Source of the DNA: Candidatus Stahliibacteriota bacterium | GTDB lineage: Bacteria > Hydrothermota > Tepidihabitantia > B3-TA06 | Reading direction: 5' to 3' | Assembly: GCA_030670165.1 (NCBI GenBank) | Contig: DAOVCF010000070.1 | Location: 1 to 9,359, forward strand | DNA length: 9,359 nt | Shown here: in pieces, positions 6,793 to 9,359 of the stretch | Layout: each line of letters opens with the position of its first letter | How positions within the stretch are numbered: the stretch's first letter is position 1 | Position numbers and translations under genes: made by a program | The notes under the pieces: generated by a model | Told to the model about the DNA's origin: nothing | The model's input: only the letters and a program-made list of their open reading frames with translations | The model's database searches: none

Positions 6793-7144
6793 TGGAGGCG
6801 GCGGGAATCGAACCCGCGTCCGAGATGGTCAACGGTCGAGGACTACATGGTTAGTCACAGATTTAAATCTCGTTCCTTCGCTGCCCTGTGACCGGCCACT
6901 GGGGAACCAGCCATCTGGTAATCCACCTTCAGCCGATGGCATTCTGAAAAGCTTCACCCGTCCTGAATATCCGCCGGAACCAGGCCGAACGGGTCAAACC
7001 TGGAACCGACGCGGTCGCTAATTAAGCGGCCAGTGCGTGACTGTAATCAGCAGTTATTTGTCCCCTCGCAGGATTTACAAGGTCACGAGGGACCCTTGCC
7101 ATGCCCTCTTCCGCATCTACACCCCGTCGAAGCCGTTCGCCCCC
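6793..7144 (-). ncRNA. ssrA: tmRNA (transfer-messenger RNA), one-piece
   Basis: About 352 nt, a normal length. It rescues stalled ribosomes with SmpB and tags the incomplete protein for proteolysis. The 5' GGGGGCG (7144-7138) pairs over 7 bp with 3' CGCCTCC (6800-6794, one G-U), followed by discriminator A at 6793; the terminal CCA is not encoded and must be added. The 5' domain has the conserved GGCTTCGACGGGG, and the 3' domain has a T-arm GCGGG-TTCGATT-CCCGC. A tag frame at 7022-7051 encodes ADYSHALAA. The mature 5' end directly abuts three tandem hairpin units transcribed from an upstream promoter, so the primary transcript probably has a ~185-nt leader needing RNase P or RNase III processing. 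A terminator follows at 6748-6773. Open frames crossing this region are not genes. Confidence 0.97.
7022..7051 (-). other. ssrA: tmRNA proteolysis-tag reading frame (ADYSHALAA)
   Basis: The resume codon GCT (7051-7049) is preceded by AAATAACT, resembling the AAATAGTC before the E. coli resume codon. Then come Asp-Tyr-Ser-His-Ala-Leu-Ala-Ala and TAA (7024-7022). The ALAA ending is the usual ClpXP-type degron. The resume codon is assigned by analogy; an in-frame upstream extension is possible but less likely. Confidence 0.85.
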
Positions 7145-7277
7145 AATGACACCCTAAAAGGTTGCTACACAACCTTTCAGGGAACCCGAAGAATTACCCC
7201 AAGCGATTACTTCGTACTCGCTCGGGGACCCCGATAGGATACCCCACAAGCCTGCTACGCGGCCTTGCGGGGACCCC
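7145..7277 (-). ncRNA. Three tandem structured hairpin units forming the tmRNA leader
   Basis: On the tmRNA strand three units follow without gap: 7277-7233 (45 nt), 7232-7188 (45 nt) and 7187-7145 (43 nt), the last ending at the tmRNA 5' nucleotide. Each begins GGGGTCCCCG (third copy GGGTTCCCTG). Unit positions 6-36, 7-35, 8-34 and so on pair in the same register in all three. Pair 9-33 is C-G, C-G, U-A; pair 11-31 is C-G, A-U, A-U; pair 12-30 is A-U, G-C, A-U; pair 13-29 is A-U, C-G, A-U. Pair 10-32 is G-U in all three, which would be a C/A mismatch on the other strand. Stems are 11-13 pairs; two of the loops share GTAGCA. No T-runs follow, so these are not terminators, and there are no spacers as in CRISPR. 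Roles could be processing signals, a protein-binding array or separate small RNAs; none is known to me. Confidence 0.7.
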
Positions 7278-7334
7278 GGAAAGGGGATGGATGCGTCAGA
7301 TAACACGATCCACACTTTCCATAGAGCTATGTTT

Positions 7335-7362
7335 ATTATAGCGACGATAGAAGCGTAGTCAA
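7335..7362 (-). promoter_or_regulatory. Sigma70-type promoter for the hairpin leader and ssrA
   Basis: Minus-strand TTGACT (7362-7357, 5/6) and TATAAT (7340-7335, 6/6), spacer 16 bp, 34 bp after the comEC stop codon. Start is expected near 7328. The first ~50 nt of the leader include a short hairpin, CATAG-CT-CTATG, right at the start, and a weak GGAT/ATCC stem, before the first 45-nt unit. Confidence 0.75.
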
Positions 7363-7396
7363 GTCCTATTTTAAAGAAAATTTCCTAATCCGCGGT

Positions 7397-9352
7397 TCAT
7401 AACCCAATCATCGTCCCGCCCTGCTCACGTATAACCTCGCTTTCACCCGCCTTCAAGCGGGTCTTGGAAATCAAGCGCCCTTCCGTCTCCTCAGGCTTTA
7501 TGTATCGGTTGAGCAGGACGTTTACGTCCGCTTTCTTATCCATCCTGTGCGATTCCGAGGTAAAAACCACACGTTTTCTACTCGTTTTGATTGAGTAATA
7601 GGGCAGCTCTCGCATGGCCAGATCGTAGGTGATCGTGCATGAAGGAAGGGTCAATCTTCCAGAGTGGGGGAGAGTGATGGTTGTCTTATCCTTGAGGACA
7701 GAACCGATCTCACCGATCTCAAACCGACTCTTCAGCGAATCAAGCCCGGAAAGGTCGCCTGCCTTATCTGAAAGGCACAGAACCCAATCAATCCTTCGGA
7801 TACCCTTTGAGGCAAGATAATCGGTAACACTCGGTTCGGCCTTCGAACCGGGGTTGAGAAGTATGGTTCGACCGTTTGAGCGAAGCACGGCCACGTTGCC
7901 GTAGTATGTATCCAAGAGGGTAAGCTCCGGCCTTCTGGGTTTCACAGCCCAGGGCCAGATCGCAAGGTTTGTGCCGATTAGAAGTATTCCAAGCGCGTAG
8001 ACGAACCGCTTTGGCCGTGTTCGTTCCGTATGCAGGATAAGGACGGCAACAAAGATTCCGATTACCAATCCGATCGGCCAAATGCCTGAAGGAATCAGGC
8101 TTCCAGGAAGAAGTTGAAGCAGTTTCTCAACTAACCACGCCAGGCCGAAAACCACAAATCCAAGTATCTGTCCCAGGGGAAGCCAGATCAGGCTTAAAAG
8201 CAGAGCTACTAATCCAAGTGGCAGGATCAAGGAAACAAGCGGGATTACCGGCAGGTTGGCAAGGAGGGGGCCGAACGTTATCCGGTGAAAGTTCGCGGCA
8301 AGAAACGGCATGGTAAAGAGTGTGGCTGAGATAGAAAGTGCAAGCGGAAGGATAATCCATTTTACCAGCCAGGAGGGGATTTTACCCTTGATCCTTTTGC
8401 GTGTAAGCATCTCTCTGGTTCCGGCCGCAGCCAGGATGATCCCGAACGCCGCGGCAAATGAGAGCTGGAAACCGATGGATAGGATATCTACCGGTCGAAC
8501 CAGAAGCAACACCAGCGCGGCGACAGCTAAGCTATTGAGAGGCAAGACCTTGCGCTGGAATGCAAATCCGGTGGCCACTGTCAGACTCATAACAGACGCA
8601 CGTATGATGGATGCTCTTGGTCCTACGAGCGCGATGTAGAAACAGAGCAGAATGGCAAGTACCGGAGGAATCATCCACCGCGGGACGTGGAAGAATCGGA
8701 ATAGCAAAAATAGAAATGCCACCAAAATCCCCACGTGCAGGCCGGAGACCGCAAGAAGGTGCAGGGTGCCGGTGCGGCGCATGTCCGCGTAAAGCTCTTC
8801 CGAAACCTCGCCGCGTTCACCTAAAAGGATGGCGGTGTAAAGCGATGCCTCCTCGCCGAATAGCTCCCTGTTGCGTCGGATCAAACTTTTCCTTGTCTTA
8901 TTCAACCATGCCCTCATGCCTTTGGGCGGCGATGTCACCTGCACGTGATCGGCGGATATACGGCCTATCACACCCTTACGTTTAAGCCTTTGGTTGCGAT
9001 TTGGCACCCCTGGATTGTGCGGGAAAGCAAGTGCAAGAAGCCGACCCTGAATATTAAAAGAAGTTCCAAGCTCCTCATCTTGAGTAAGATACACCAACAC
9101 CTTGCGTCCTCTAAGACCGGCAGGCGAGTCTATCGTTAAGATCGAGTACTCCCCGGTCTTGCCTCTTAGTTTCGCATCGATCTCAAGATTCATACCGTAG
9201 ATCTCGCCGGGCAACGAAGAAGGCAGGGACAGATGTCCATAGGAGACCGCAAGCAGGAACAGGATAAGGTAGAGGAATCTTTCGGATACAAGGATCACCA
9301 GTATGATGCTCAATGCTGCAAGAATCAAGGCAATCCACCACACCCGTAACAC
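7397..9352 (-). CDS. comEC: ComEC/Rec2-family DNA-uptake channel with degenerate C-terminal domain
   Basis: 651 residues in the inner membrane; the family moves single-stranded DNA into the cytoplasm during transformation. Two N-terminal helices (about 5-40) are followed by the OB-fold-like region (~45-140) with NPG at 113-115. The competence core has LLGERGEVSEELYADMRRTGTLHLLAVSGLHVGIL within 176-210 (core motif SGLHVG at 203-208), GPRASIIRA at 244-252, and GFQLSFAAAFGI at 294-305, then more membrane segments to ~470. The C-terminal beta-lactamase-like part (477-651) is unusual: the expected DVGQGD is DTYYGN at 481-486, and the HxHxDH-type metal motif after the LS strand is replaced by SDKAGDL (528-534). 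It is shorter than B. subtilis ComEC (about 776). Start GTG 9352 is bounded by an in-frame TAG six bases upstream; GTG 9343 is an alternative. No clear Shine-Dalgarno is visible. Confidence 0.9.
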   Translation of the reverse strand: MLRVWWIALILAALSIILVILVSERFLYLILFLLAVSYGHLSLPSSLPGEIYGMNLEIDAKLRGKTGEYSILTIDSPAGLRGRKVLVYLTQDEELGTSFNIQGRLLALAFPHNPGVPNRNQRLKRKGVIGRISADHVQVTSPPKGMRAWLNKTRKSLIRRNRELFGEEASLYTAILLGERGEVSEELYADMRRTGTLHLLAVSGLHVGILVAFLFLLFRFFHVPRWMIPPVLAILLCFYIALVGPRASIIRASVMSLTVATGFAFQRKVLPLNSLAVAALVLLLVRPVDILSIGFQLSFAAAFGIILAAAGTREMLTRKRIKGKIPSWLVKWIILPLALSISATLFTMPFLAANFHRITFGPLLANLPVIPLVSLILPLGLVALLLSLIWLPLGQILGFVVFGLAWLVEKLLQLLPGSLIPSGIWPIGLVIGIFVAVLILHTERTRPKRFVYALGILLIGTNLAIWPWAVKPRRPELTLLDTYYGNVAVLRSNGRTILLNPGSKAEPSVTDYLASKGIRRIDWVLCLSDKAGDLSGLDSLKSRFEIGEIGSVLKDKTTITLPHSGRLTLPSCTITYDLAMRELPYYSIKTSRKRVVFTSESHRMDKKADVNVLLNRYIKPEETEGRLISKTRLKAGESEVIREQGGTMIGL

Positions 9353-9359
9353 CCCTAAC
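9342..9359 (+). repeat. Two 9-bp units (ACCCGTAAC, ACCCCTAAC) at the comEC start
   Basis: This is the same 9-mer as inside the hydrolase gene, here overlapping the first codons of comEC (GTG-TTA-CGG-GTG) in the opposite orientation relative to the coding strand. The array reaches the window edge and may continue. Confidence 0.65.

Noticed and set aside
6701..7237. Plus-strand frames of 106 and 66 aa
   Set aside because: They run antisense through the terminator, tmRNA and its leader hairpins, and neither shows any protein motif.
7145..7277. CRISPR array
   Set aside because: Units abut without spacers, variable positions are paired within each hairpin, and no cas genes are present.
7140..7277. 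G-quadruplex formed by the repeated GGGG tracts
   Set aside because: The tracts are 5-30 nt apart and most pair with CCCC within the hairpins, so a quadruplex is the weaker explanation.

Overview
The window looks like a chromosomal segment of an uncultured Gram-negative-type bacterium. Supporting signs are a predicted outer-membrane beta-barrel protein ending in Phe, a large exported hydrolase, a bacterial tmRNA, a ComEC-type DNA channel, and several near-consensus sigma70-type promoters. Base composition is mixed: sampled 60-base blocks are about 60% GC in the radical SAM gene and 53% in comEC, but about 35% in the barrel gene and 33% in the small unknown gene. I cannot place it firmly. The protein mix and the short dispersed repeats would fit one of the poorly cultured candidate phyla (WOR-3/FCB-like), which is a guess.

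Layout, left to right. Bases 1-1599 (+) hold the 3' part of a class III (SIRT5/CobB-like) sirtuin and, 42 bp later, a TYW1-like (COG0731) radical SAM protein; a 9-bp tandem repeat fills the gap. Bases 1615-3166 (+) hold a clear promoter, a strong RBS and an AT-rich gene for a secreted, barrel-like protein. It converges on, and overlaps by 26 bp, a long minus-strand gene (3141-5633) for an exported alpha/beta-hydrolase of the prolyl-oligopeptidase/esterase type with its own promoter. A 97-bp element with imperfect terminal inverted repeats (5795-5891) follows and supplies the stop codon of the next minus-strand gene, an unrecognised 205-aa protein. That gene is driven by an exact TTGACA-17-TATAAT promoter.

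Bases 6550-7396 are non-coding for protein but dense in signals. They contain two near-identical terminator hairpins flanking an 11-bp-period T-tract array, the complete one-piece tmRNA gene ssrA (minus strand, 6793-7144), and a promoter about 185 nt upstream of its mature 5' end. Between that promoter and the tmRNA lie three tandem 45/45/43-nt units. Each folds into a hairpin of 11-13 pairs in the same register, with compensatory base changes between copies and a G-U pair conserved only on the tmRNA strand. The last unit ends exactly at the tmRNA 5' end. This structured leader array is the most unusual thing in the window.

Bases 7397-9352 (-) encode a ComEC/Rec2 channel whose C-terminal beta-lactamase-like domain has lost its metal-binding motif. 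Its start codon sits inside a copy of a 9-bp repeat (ACCCGTAAC) that also occurs, in frame, inside the hydrolase gene.

The genes do not form one pathway. They read as housekeeping and envelope genes separated by small repeats, with the tmRNA locus as the structured centre.
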